From NCBI GenBank assembly GCA_027625915.1, contig JANTQA010000070.1, forward strand, positions 12,157,001-12,221,000: a stretch of 64,000 bases of DNA. Direction: 5' to 3'. Shown here in pieces: positions 25,601 through 36,585 of the stretch. The notes under the pieces are model-generated. The model did not search any database and had not been told where the DNA came from. It saw nothing but the letters and a program-made list of their open reading frames with translations. The stretch comes from Anaeramoeba flamelloides. Lineage: Eukaryota > Metamonada > Anaeramoebidae. Numbering within the stretch: the stretch's first letter is position 1; the number at the start of each line of letters is the position of its first letter. The position numbers and the translations under genes were made by a program.

Positions 25601-28600
25601 ATCGAATCCCAATAATATATTCTTTCAATGTTTTCAATCTGGAGTTATCATACAAAAAATAAGCTAAAAAATCTCAGTTTAATTTCGAAAAGGAACTTTT
25701 CGTATCAATAAGATAAGAAATTCCCAAAGTTAGAATTTCCATGTCTTCAAACACAAAATAGAAAATGTGAAATATCTAAAATACCTTTTTGTACTCTTCT
25801 CAAATTATCTGGTTCTTTTCTTGTTTAAAAGACAAAGGAATTGTATTAGAAAATTTAATGAGTTTTTTCAGATAACAATTCAATAAAAAACCTTGATCTT
25901 TTAACTTGAAAACAGAAACATAAATTTGAAAAGGCATCTGAAGATCTACAAAATTTTCAGAAGTCAAAAAAAAAAGCCAAAAAAAATAATATTTTTAAAA
26001 AAATAAAAAAAAATTTTTTATTCTTTTAGCAAGTTGGCTGAGATTGTCACACCAAATAATAATAATAATAAAACGCCAAAGATCTTGGTTAATCTTCATT
26101 CTAAAAGTTTAAAAAAATTCAGAATATTTTAATTTCTTTTTGAAAAATGAAATCTTAGAAATCACAGAAATCACAGAAACCTGAAACATAAATTTTAAAA
26201 ACTTTTTGATTTTTATTTCCAAACAGCCAATCCATTCAATTTGGTGTTTTACTAATTCTAAATTCGTTCATCAAGATGTCTGAAAATGATAAACTTGGAA
26301 ATTATTTTAAACTAGAAGGTTTTTTGTTTTTGTTATTTGGAATTTGAAATTAAAATATTTTTTTAGTAAGAGTTTTACTAAGGGTAAAATATCGCTTTTT
26401 CATACTTGATAAAATATTTTTTTATTTTTAGCCAAAAATTTTTGTGTATTGTCAAAAAGAAAATTAATTCCATTAATTTTTTTCTTTTGGATATTAAGAA
26501 GATTTGGTTTAATTTAATAAATAAAAAACTTTGGATCTTTTTTAAAAAAAATGATAACAACTGAAAAAAAATTAAATTTAAACCTTTCAGTACTTACATT
26601 TTTATTACAAGCATTTAACAAAAAGAATACAAATAGTTTAAAAAAGAATCCAGGATTTAATGAAAATAAATACGTTTTTTTTGTTATTTTGTAGATTATA
26701 AAGAAAGTATCAAACATTAAAATCTAATTTTTCACTTTTGAAAAAATTATACAAAATTTAAATGATCTAAATTATTTTTATTTTTGATTTTATGGCGAAT
26801 CAATTCTTGATAATTATCTTGTTATTATTATTGTTTATTCAAATTATATTATTGAAGCTTGGATCATTATGAAAATTTTGAGAAAAAAAAATAAAATTTC
26901 ATTTCAAAATATTCCACTTTAAAATTAAACAAAAAATTTGAAAATAAATTGTAGTGTATGAAGAATAAAAAGAACACTTTTAAAGAATTAGAAACTACTA
27001 ATTTCATCTTATTTCTTGAAATTTGAAAATTATTAATAAAATAGTTTTAATAATCGAAAATTCCTTTTTTTCATGTACTAATCCAAAAAATGAAAACTAA
27101 ATTTCTTTTAATTTTAAATAACGCTTCCATTAAGTACTATCTTTTCAAAATTACTTAGTCTTTTTTTACATTTAACTTTTATCAATATTTTATAAAATTT
27201 AAATTCTATTTTTTGATAAAATGAGTCAAATAAATTTGACTCACTCGATCACAACTTTCACGATTTTGGAAATTTAATTTTTACTTTTTTGGTATTTTGA
27301 TTGCTTTGAAGGATTTAAAAATCTTTTTTACCCTTTTAGATTATTTTTTCATTAATAGTTTCTCCCATCTCAATATTAATTCCAAGGGATGAATGTTTTA
27401 TTTGATATCATTTATTAATATTACTCAACCTAGTTAACAACTTTTATTTTTGAAAAATTAAAAAAATATTTACTAATAAAAATTAAAAATTGTAAAAATT
27501 ACAAAATTCTAAAAATTTAAAAATTCTAAACAATTAAAAATTGTAAAAATTTACAAATTCTAAAAATTAACAAATTCTAAAAATTTCAAAATTCTAAAAA
27601 TTTCAAAATTCTAAAAGGAAGACCTGAAGATCCGAGTTTATTATTTCATAAATTTTTGAATTCTGAAACGTATGAGTATGATTCAATTTGGTCACATTTA
27701 GATTATTCCTTACTTGTTGGCGCCGAGGTTGCCCTTGAAAGTTACACAAAACTAGTTGGTACCAAAGTTAAAACTGAAGATTATGTCAAAAGAAGTAAGC
27801 ATGTCAAAACAAGAGTTCGCGAGAGCAGTGCGCTTTTGAAAGACCGGTTACCATCAGAAAATAAAGATCCTGAAGCAGTTGCTATGATGGCAGGCTCCCA
27901 AAGAATTGGGTTTTATATGAATTTTGAAGGTGTTGATTCTGCGGGGCATTTTTTCAATGGTAAAGGGAAGACTTACAGAAGAATCGTAAGTTATGCCATT
28001 GAAGAAATTGAAAAGATTGAAAAAATGGTTGAGGATTATTATAAAGACAATTTAACAACGTATATTGTTACTGCAGATCATGGAATGTCCTTGCAGGGCG
28101 CACATGGTGGGGATTCCAAGTATGAATTATCTACGCCATTACTTATGTGGGGGAATGGTATTTCTGAATCGTCTGAATTGAAGCCCAACGAAGAAAGAAA
28201 AGGAACCTTTTATGATTTTGAGGATTTCGACTCATGGATTTTCCCAAAAAACAGAAAGCATATTGATATACAACAAAATTCCTTACCTGCCTTAATCTCT
28301 GCGATTATGGGGGTGGGCTTCCCGCAACATAACATTGGCGTACTAGATGAAAATATTTTGCCTGAAAATGAACACTTTCGTACAGCATCGCTGTTGGCAA
28401 ATTTCAAACAATTATACGTTTTATTTGAAAATCTTCTATCAAAGTATAATAGTCAATGTCTAATCGGTAAAAAATCGATACCAAGAATCTTGAAGAAAGA
28501 AAATATTGATAACCAAAATCAAGAAATAATTAATTTGATGAGAAAAGGTGATTTTTCGTTAGCCAAGGGGAAAATAAATGATTTGATAAATATTGTAAAT

Positions 28601-30517
28601 CATGGGTTATATTTAATCTCAAATTTTGGTAAATTACAATCAAAAATATTAATATTCCTATCTTATATAATATTTATTCTTTTTTCGGTTTTATTTTCGC
28701 TATATTTAAAAGAAAGAGAAAATTCAAATAAAAAGCAAAATGGAAATATTAAAAATCATTTTATTGATGATATTAAAGAGAAGAATGATAGTTTATTAAT
28801 TAATAATGAAAATGTGTTAAATGTGGGAGACACGAAATCTCTCAATTATGGACTCGAAAATGAACCTACAAATCTTGGAAAGGGGAAAATGTCTAATGAA
28901 CAATCTGGATTACAACAGGATTGGAAGGGATTTGATATTTCAAGATCAGATCAATTAGATATTCAAAATAATAATCTTCCAATTTCCGAAAACAAAACAT
29001 ATAAAAACTTTCACACGGAATATAATCTCGGGAATAACAGTCATTACAATGGTGATCTCACATTTTCTAATAATGTAAAAAGATTACGAACCCATCTTAT
29101 GGAAAATTACTTTAATTCAAAAATATTAAATATATTCGTCGTTATTTATTTATCCTGTATAATATATTTGAATTTTTTTACATGTCTAAAGTATATTTAT
29201 AGATTCCACACCTTCTTACAGTTAATATTTTTATCACTCATAATTTATTTGGTCAAGAAAATGAAGACACAGAAAATCGAGATCTCATTTAATCTAAAAA
29301 TGATTTTCGTTTCACTATTAGTATTTGTGAATGTGTTCATAAGTTTTTTTAAAATGAAAATTATATTTTTAACATTATTAGTTCTTGCAATATCAATTTT
29401 TTTCTTTCCAAAATGGAAGTCAATGTTAGCTCGAGAACAAAATAAAAAAGCAGATGCAGAAATCGAAATAGAAATGCCATTGAAAATAATAGAAAAGCAA
29501 CAATTCAATGAGAACGATAATAATAATAATAATAGCAACAATAATAATAATAATAATAATAATAACAATAACCTTGGAATGAGATTTAAAATTTTATTTG
29601 CAATACTAAGTATAATCGCATCTTCGTTTATTCTTAAAGACCCTGGATTTGAATTTCAGCCAAAAAAAATTATGCAGGGTGGTATCTTTCTTCTTGTGAT
29701 CCCTCTTTTTTTATTTGTTGACAAAATAGGTATTCTCAACCCATACCAAACCAAAAAACTAAGGCGAACAATTAATAAAAAAATCTTTTTCTATCAACTC
29801 GTAATAATTGTGCTAAGCACACTAATATCTTATGATTCCTCTGAAAAGTTTATGAATCAAGATATTATTACCAAAAATACCATACGTAACAGCTGGATCC
29901 TGATCGGACTTTCCCTTCTGCCATTATTCTTCCCTTACAGCTCGTCCCTGTGCCGTTTAATCACCATCTTTTATGCATTTTCCCCATTCTTTATACTTGT
30001 TACCCTCAACCAGGAAGTTCTTTTCTTTGGTGTCTTGTTTCTTATCATCATTTCTTTGAAAAGAATAATCAAGCAATTTCGTAATTATAAAAATGTTGAA
30101 TGGATAACAGCAAGTTTAACACTTTATCTTTTCATACTTGCATATTTTGGAACTGGGAATTTAATCTCAATATCAAGTTTTTGTTATAAATGCGCAAACA
30201 AAATTTTGTCAATCGAAGATTATCTGATAATGATGATATTAATTATGGTGAAAATATTTGTTCCAATTATCTTCTGCAACATCTTTTTACAAATTATTTT
30301 AAAAAGCAATTCAAATTATTTGATTTTAATTATTTGGAATGCTATTATAAACTTGGGTAGTTTAATTTTGTTCTTCATGAAAGACAATAGTTTTGGCACT
30401 TGGGATAGTAATTATCAAATAATTATACCATTCATCGTACTTAATGTAATTGGGGTATCAGGTGTTTTGTTATCACCATTATCAAAATTATTTCTCATTC
30501 ACAAAAGGAAAAAGTGA
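19651..30517 (+). CDS. PIGN: PIGN/Mcd4, GPI ethanolamine-phosphate transferase 1 (2 exons)
   Basis: Exons 19651-20023 and 27618-30517 join in phase 1, restoring a Gly codon, and give 1,090 residues. The family adds ethanolamine phosphate to the first mannose of GPI anchors in the ER. Residues about 2-26 form the N-terminal membrane anchor. The luminal phosphatase-superfamily domain shows D70 (LDGMPAD), T113 (VPTETHACH), D231/H235 (GVDSAGH), D278/H279 and H287 (TADHGMSLQGAHGG), all the expected metal and nucleophile positions. The C-terminal half is multi-pass membrane and contains the family motif FGTGN. An asparagine run near residues 757-776, encoded by AAT repeats, interrupts the membrane half. 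The ATG at 19651 is chosen because the frame upstream begins only with GTG. Across the junction, EYDSIWSH aligns with EFDSLFNE of animal PIGN. Confidence 0.92.
20805..20822 (+). repeat. C-rich run in AT-rich intron
   Basis: The short tract ACACCCCCACCCCCCCCC is conspicuous because intron sequence elsewhere is almost devoid of C or G runs. No function can be assigned. Confidence 0.5.
21138..22153. mobile_element. inverted-repeat element with nested MITE in its left arm
   Basis: The left arm (21138-21302 plus 21474-21515) is complementary to the right arm (about 21940-22153). Matching blocks include AATTGGTTCAGTCAAAAATT, TTTGTTTTCG and AAAATGATTGTTGATCAAAG. The arms are about 210 bp with few differences. 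The left arm is interrupted by the 171-bp palindrome at 21303-21473; the right arm has the uninterrupted site. No transposase was found between the arms. Confidence 0.8.
21303..21473. mobile_element. repeat F, 171-bp palindromic MITE (best copy)
   Basis: The ends are CTGGTATTCCAATTCTAAAT and, inverted, CTGGTATTTGAATGATAAAT, with TA on each side (21301-21302 and 21474-21475). The opposite arm of the host inverted repeat retains a single TA at the corresponding place, which supports insertion with TA duplication. Other copies lie near 19322, 41113 and 45493. Confidence 0.85.
22385..22825 (-). repeat. right arm of the large inverted repeat
   Basis: Reverse-complement partner of 18345-18790. The outer end carries GGCAAGGGCTTTTTTGAT, and the inner part TTTGTTATAGAAGACCTTAA. 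Non-coding. Confidence 0.75.
22891..23348. mobile_element. MITE family B, copy 1 (about 458 bp)
   Basis: Collinear with 62524-62970. Shared features are the AAAAAAGT(T/G)AA...TTTTTAATTGG start, a central TATATT-rich stretch with TCAAAGAAAA, and the end TGTGATTTCTGTGATTCT. This copy is more diverged, and its terminal repeats are less complete than those of the second copy. No open frame. Confidence 0.75.
23726..24835 (+). repeat. dispersed repeat A, copy 3 (about 1.1 kb)
   Basis: Direct repeat of 16140-17245. It lies inside the PIGN intron, whereas copy 2 is upstream of the gene, so PIGN exon 1 sits between two same-strand copies about 7.6 kb apart. Non-coding. Confidence 0.75.
24990..25390. 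repeat. repeat I, diverged
   Basis: Partly similar to 35510-35700. Shared stretches are GAATTATGAAGAT, a GAAAGATTA stretch, and TTTTTGACAAAAAAAT. It opens with CACTGTTGAGAGAAACG, resembling the end of the element at 5649. No coding signal. Confidence 0.35.
27480..27617 (+). repeat. short tandem repeat abutting the PIGN acceptor
   Basis: Degenerate tandem units of about 12 to 18 bases built from AAAATT, TTCTAAAAATTT and TTACAAATTC. The last unit, ATTCTAAAAG, supplies the AG acceptor of PIGN exon 2. There is no pyrimidine tract. Confidence 0.7.
29517..29571 (+). repeat. AAT microsatellite within PIGN coding sequence
   Basis: An AAT/AAC repeat encodes an asparagine run broken by one serine, in the membrane half of PIGN. 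Asn is the codon-biased expansion residue in very AT-rich genomes. The antisense leucine-rich frame is an artefact of this repeat. Confidence 0.85.
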
Positions 30518-32998
30518 GCTCCAATCATTGCAAATTGTTCAATAAGTTTCCTTTGTTGAATTATTATGAAACTACCAATTCCTATAAACATATTGAACAA
30601 AATAATAATAAAATTAATTAATTTGATTCAAAGCAGTCAAGTTTAATTTGATGTAAATAAACATATTAATTTAGAATGGTTTTCTTTAATTAAATCATTA
30701 TTAAAAAAAAAAAACAAGTTTTATGTAAAGGGTCGAGAAATATTAAACTATTTTTCAAAAATTTTGACTCACTTTATAATTTTATGTGTTTTTGTTAGAT
30801 TTTTATTCCCTTATACTTTTCGAAATAAAATTTTCAATTTTTGGATCAGAATCATTTTTTCAAATTTTGTGAATTTTTCTTTTATTTTCTTAAATTTTCT
30901 TTTTTAATTTCTTTTTGTTTCATTTTTTTTTTTTTGCAAAAGATCAGTAGAAAAAAAAATGTCTTCAAAAAGACAATTATTCACTAATAAAATTGAGACT
31001 ATGTAATGTATTTGAAAATTTATTTAATTATTAGCAAAAAAATCATTTTGTTAAACTTTTTTTCAGTGAAAGTTCAGTAATGAAAAATCTGTAATGCTCT
31101 TTTCAAAAATTGAGATTCACATTTTTTTAAGTTTTTGAGTTTATTTTGTAAAATTTATAAAATCTAAGGCTTTTATATATTTAGAATGACTTAAAAATAA
31201 ATTATTACTAAGATTTTATAATTAATTATTCTTGGATATTATAGAATAATTTTTTAAATTTATTATTTTAAGTTCTTTGCAATTGTTTATAGAAATTTAG
31301 TTATTTTTAAATTTGTGCAATTTTTAAGATTAAATTGATTTTTTTTTCATAAAAGGTGAAAGATAAAAGAGATTACTCTTAAAAGTTCAAAATATCAAGT
31401 TTTTTATATAAGAATTAATTTGAAAAAAAAAAATCGTTTAAATATTAAAGTTAAAATAGATATCATACAAAAAAAAGTAACTAATTCACAATCAAATAAA
31501 TTGGGGAAATTCTTAATAATAATATGTTTTTTCACGTTATATTAGATAAATATAGATTTAAAAGTATATAGGAACTACCTGAAAATAAAATTTGTTAAAC
31601 ATAAATTGGAAGAATTTTCAAAAAGGAAAGAATTGAGATTAATCAAATATCATTTAATTACATACGTGTTCGGTCTTTTAGGTCGATAATAAAAAAAATT
31701 TGAATATTTTATTCTTCTAAAAAATTATTTTTGTTGTTTTTGAACATTTTTATTTTGTATAAATTTTTATTAGTTTTGTAATTGGACACCTTGTTCTTCA
31801 AATAGAAAAATCAAAAATCAAATCCTTATTTTGTATGTTATGTAGATTACATGTAAAAAAAAAAAAAAAAAAAATAGCTTTCGGTGAGCTTCTTCTATCA
31901 CTTATTTAATAGATCATTAACTTAAAAAATGCAGTTATATTTGAAAACCGGTGCTGTTTTAAAAGATCAAATTTTGAATGGGTGTGATAAAAAAAATACA
32001 ACCTCAAGTTCAACCATTTTGAACTTTTTTACAAGACTTATTTTAATATATTAGTGATTTTTATGTTTAAATTTGTAATTTTTTTAAAACTTTAATAAAG
32101 GTTCAATTTTTTTTTTAAAAGTTGTGATAGTAATATTCTTTGGAATCAAATATTCTTCATATAAAATATTTTCAAAAAAAGTGTGGTTAATTTATTTTAA
32201 AATATATTTATTCAAATCAATTCATATTAAACAATTGAAATATCAAAAAAAAAAAAAAAAAAAAATTGATTGATTGACTCTTACTAGTGATATACTTTTT
32301 TTGTATGTTCTTATTTTTTATAAAAGATATTAGAGTTTATGAGCCCAATTTTTACTGATTTTTTATTAGTGATATAAATTGGTCTTAAATTTATTTCTTT
32401 TCAGTCATACAATTCGTTTCCATTACTTCATTATTTCAAAAAAAGGTTCAATAGAATTGAAAACTTTTAATTTTATTTTAATGTTTAAAAAATCATTTCT
32501 GTCTTTACCATATTTCCAGTTTTTTCTTGAAAATGTTTGTGTATTGTTTTCTCATAAAAACTATACTATTTTGTTTTTTTTTTTACAGATTTTTAAAATG
32601 TCTTGATTAGGCATATTTAAAAATATATAGAATAGATATAGATTCAATTGGTATGAATTATTATCTTTATTTGGTATAAATATTTTACAAAAAGAACCCC
32701 TAACACCAAGAAATTTTCTCTGAAAAAATAAAAAAAAAAAGTTCCACTTTTTTGGAAAAGCCTAAATTTATTTAATAATATTTTTTTGGGATGTACCAAA
32801 AGTCTTGAATTTGAGTTTTTTTTAAATTTCCAAAGTTCAAGATTTTTTATTAAGGCTTTTTCATTGTCTTAAACTAAACAGTTTAAATTAGATTAAAGTT
32901 AGCTAATATATCATTTTTAAAAAAATAAATGGGTTGAAAAGTTTTTTAAAAAAAACTAACAATGATTCAAAATTATTCAAAAAAATTTTATTTAATAT
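30518..32998. other. intergenic, nothing recognised
   Basis: Lies between convergent PIGN and the B-box gene. It contains poly-A runs near 31857-31875 and 32248-32265 and general AT-rich sequence. An AATAAA occurs about 90 bases after the PIGN stop, but such hexamers are expected by chance here. No repeat copies from elsewhere in the window were recognised. Confidence 0.55.
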
Positions 32999-34650
32999 TT
33001 AATAATGATCCAAAGTGGACAAATATAAAATTTGCAAATTGGAAAGTTGTAAAGGGAACCAAAGCATTTTACAAATTGATATTCCTTTTGAATTTTCTGA
33101 CCAGGGGCTGACTATATAGCAACTCTTTGCGGGCCTGAATGGCTTGCCGTTCAAAGTTCTTGATCCGACCAATTTCCCATTAATATAATGGCTGATGGAG
33201 TTTTTTGAAAATGACGTTGCGTAATGGACCCATTGCCCCAATTGCAAATAATTGCGGCTGATCCCAAAGCCATCGTTTTTGTTTAAAGAAGTGGAGTGGC
33301 GGAAAAAAAGATCGGTTGAATTTGGGCATATATATATGGCCGGTGATCTCTGTAAGTGGTCTTTGCCACAATTATGGAAAATGTTTCTCCACTTTGGAGA
33401 CGTGGACGCGATTTTGATCCAAGACACAATTGTGTATTCTATATATTTCTCATTTAAAGACGGGCGTTTTAATTTAATTTTGTTATCCTTATCTGGCAAA
33501 TTTAAATGGTACAATTGATCAATTAGGCATTGACTTATTTTTGGAGCACCACTCAGAAACTGTTTGCAACCAAACAGTGATCTTATATTTGTTTTTAAAT
33601 CGCGTACCTCTTGATGCAAATCATTTATATTTAGGCATTTTTTATAATTCTCGAGATCTAAAGTTTTCACTTTTGTTAATTCAGATGTTGGTTTTAAATT
33701 AATAATCCTTCTCAAAACAGCAACGTAGTCCTGGTTTGACCTTAGTTTTTCAATTTGGAGAATGTGTGCATAGTGCCTCTGTAAGACAAAGCAAAATGCA
33801 ACTTGTTGATGTAATTTCTCTTCAACCTTCCTTGTCTTTTTGCTTTGGCTTTTTTCGATTTTTTTTATCAGATTCTGGCTTAAGTTGTGGATTTCTTCGT
33901 TTGTAAAGCTGTTCAGAAAATTGATCTCGTTCCGTTTTTTCCGGCACGTTTCTTCGATTTGTTGTGAGATTTGGTGCAAATACGAGATTGTGTCTTCTAA
34001 ATTTGTAATCTTTTCTTTAACCTCTTTTCTTGATTTTTGTAAGGGATCAGATGGAAAGAATTTATTACACGCAATTTCGGCAGTGTACGTGGAGTGCTTT
34101 GAATGGCTTTCGTAATAGCACTGGTAACAGATCAATTGTCTACAATCAGAACAGTATAATTCCAAATCTAATTTGGGGTGTTTGGAACAATATTTTGATT
34201 CATATGTAGAGAACCCATCTTTGGCATTTGGTGATTTGTTTGGGGTTGGTTTGTAATCGGTGTTTTTTTTCGTTTTTTGTTTGTTGTTTATTGTTTTGTT
34301 GTTTGTTTGTTTGTTTTGTTGTTTGTTGTTAATTTTTGTGAATTTACGTTTTTGGATCGTTTATTATTTAAGAAGTTGACTATTTTCGAAGACTGGGGTT
34401 TGGAAAAAGAGTGTTTAGTATGACTATATTTACCTGTGTAGTGCTTATGGTTTTTAAAAAGAGGAATCGAATGGATTTTTTGATCACAACATTCACACAA
34501 CTTTTTATCACAAGTCTCACAAATCACAGTGGCTTTGGAATTTTTTTTTTCCAAAATGCAACACTCACAACAAAATGATGGTGGTGGTGTTTCTTCAAAT
34601 AAAAAATTAAAAACGTCATGTGAAAATTCAAGATCCAAATATGAATTCAT
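32999..34650 (-). CDS. TRIM-like protein: two B-boxes, coiled coil, LamG-like domain
   Basis: Exons 34650-34434 and 34218-32999 are joined in phase 1 over a 215-bp intron (donor GTAAAT, acceptor CAAAG), giving 478 residues. A B-box1-like cluster occupies residues 28-70 (C28, C31, C44, C47, C52, C55, H60). A B-box2 follows with C83, H86, C95, C98, C103, C106, H111 and H114. Residues about 135-240 are charged and heptad-like, consistent with a coiled coil. Residues about 335-475 look like a laminin-G/concanavalin-type jelly roll (for example LGQWVHYATSF and YINGKLVGS). No RING precedes the B-boxes, so direct E3 activity is doubtful. The start MNSYLDLEF is preferred over an upstream in-frame ATG at 34693-34695, since the region between them encodes no domain. 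Family assignment is by domain pattern. Confidence 0.82.
34219..34433 (-). other. 215-bp intron of B-box gene
   Basis: On the coding strand it is CAA/AAC-rich and lacks T-runs, unlike other introns here. Exon 1 reading through would stop within it, and the frames of the two exons differ by one base, so splicing is needed. The proposed junction joins TAC ACA G to AT GGG and leaves the second B-box intact. Confidence 0.7.
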
Positions 34651-35981
34651 TTTGGATTTTTCCTTGTTTGAAAAAATGTAAAATGAAACAAACAAAAGAA
34701 AAAGGCAAAAAATAAAATTTTTAAGGTCTCACTTTTTTGATTGTTTCGTTAAATTTTTTCTTTTTGTTATTAAGGGGTTACTTTGTGTTCAGCCAAATTA
34801 CTCTTTTTGGAACGATAAAAAGACAATTTTATTAACGAAATTTAAGAAATTAAGGGACATATCTTTTTGTTTTACAAAACGTGAGACAAGGTTAAAAAGT
34901 TTTGTGGAATTTGATAACTCTTCTTTATTATTGAATCGGTTTAAATACCAAAATTAGAATCAAAAAATAAAAATATATTTATGTAACAATAATTTGATTT
35001 TAATTGGACGGGAAATGAAAATTTGATCATTTAATAATAATTGTTAGATTTTTACCCACAGATTGTTCAGTAATAGTGTTGATTTGGTTATTTAGTTTTT
35101 TTTTTTAGACTTTTAATGGGGTTTTTGTAATATTTTGTTTATAATTTTTGTTTTTAATTTTTGTTTTGATTATTTTTTTAATGGTATTTTAATATATGGG
35201 TTGTGGGTTGATGAGTCAAGTTTACAAAGTTTTGTTTAAAAATGGAAAACAAATTTAATTGTTCTTTAATATTGTCATTCTCCAAGTTATTAAACAAAAA
35301 TTTTTATTTCAATCTCACCAATGATTTTTCCTAATTAGATAAAAAAAATAATAAACTTCTTCTATTCAACAGTAAATATGTTTTTTCAGTTTTATTAGAT
35401 ACCCTTATTGAACTTCTCAACATATATTTATTTTGTGTATTCATAATACTACATTAGTGTGAATAACCCATGTTTTTTACTTAACACAGTAATAAATTTT
35501 AACTAATTCGCAAAATATTGGCTGGCTGTGGAGATAAAAGAAACAAATCAATGGAATAGAAGTAGCATATAAACAAGAAATAGTGTTCTTTAAATTTATT
35601 TTAACAAAGAATTATGAAGATTTTGAAAGATTAAAACGTAATTTTTGACAAAAAAATGAGAATAAGATAATTTTTTGTATTTTTATAAAAAAATAATTTA
35701 AGGGATAGGTCCTTGAAAAAAACACAGAACTTTTTAAATATGTTATTGGTGATATTTTCTGGACCTATAATTTTGTATATGTCAAGTGTCAAAAATTTCT
35801 GATTGACTAAGTATCACAAAAAAGAATAATTTTTTTGTGAGATTAATTGTTTTTTTTCCATTTTTACTGAAAAATAAAAAATTTTAATTCATTTTATTTC
35901 TCACATATTAAATTTTTTTTTCCTTTTTTATTGTTTTGTTCATCATTATTTTTCAATAAAAAGTCTTTTTTGTTAGGAATG

Positions 35982-36178
35982 CAGTCAGTTCCACTTTTAA
36001 GGCAAAAAATTTCAACGAAATTTAAGGCACATAAAAATCTCAAATTAAGGCACAAAATTTGGAATTTTTTTTTTTTACAATTTATTTTACTAGAATCTGA
36101 TTTTTGAGCCTTAATTTGAGATTTTTTTTGTGCCTTAAATTTCTTTGAAAGTTTGTGCCTTAAAAGTGGAACTGACTG
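35982..36178. mobile_element. 197-bp near-palindromic MITE, second copy
   Basis: Same length and sequence type as 1994-2190, with ends CAGTCAGTTCCACTTTTAAG on both sides. TA follows the right end (36179-36180); the left flank reads TG, so one side of the duplication has probably mutated. The arms pair almost fully around a poly-T/ACAATTTATTTTACTAGAAT centre. Confidence 0.85.
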
Positions 36179-36394
36179 TATCAAAATAAAGATTTTTTTA
36201 TAATTTGATATATTTTTTTTGGTTAACCAAAAACAATGATAAGTTTCATTGATTGGAAAATAATAGTATTGATTTGAAAAATGCAAAAAATGTGATTATT
36301 GTACTCAATATTATGAAAATATCAATCACTTTATTTGGTATTGTGAAAGATATAAATTTATCAGAATCAAATAGAAAAAAAAAATAGCAAAAAT

Positions 36395-36585
36395 TTTAGA
36401 AAAAAACTTATATAAAAATGTTATCCTTAGAAAAAATACTCAAAAGCTCCTTAATCTGGTTAATCAAAATTACGAAATTTATTATTCTTGTCGAGAATTT
36501 TTCATCAAAGCTCTTATGGTTAGAAAACTTAAGGTAATAAAGAAAAAATGAAAATAGAAAAATAGAAAATAAAAAATTCCTAAAA
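36395..36585 (+). repeat. dispersed repeat shared with 630-810
   Basis: Collinear with 630-810 on the same strand. Shared blocks are AACTTATATAAAAA, GTTATCCTTAGAAAAAA and CATCAAAGCTCTTATGGTT. Non-coding and unidentified. Confidence 0.6.

Larger units (their letters stand above)
20024..27617 (+). other. 7,594-bp intron of PIGN
   Basis: Donor GTTTGA (unlike the GTAA of nine other introns here) and acceptor AAAAG within a short tandem repeat. It holds an inverted-repeat element at 21138-22153 with a nested palindromic MITE, the right arm of the large inverted repeat (22385-22825), a roughly 458-bp MITE (22891-23348), repeat A copy 3 (23726-24835), and a C-run at 20805-20822. No internal exon is required by protein collinearity. 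Confidence 0.85.

Noticed and set aside
29245-29568. Antisense leucine-run open frame
   Set aside because: Product of the AAT repeat of PIGN read on the other strand.
34288-34695. The upstream 135-residue frame as a separate short B-box protein
   Set aside because: A phase-consistent intron joins it to the downstream B-box2/LamG frame, and its Asn/Lys/Thr-rich tail is intronic.
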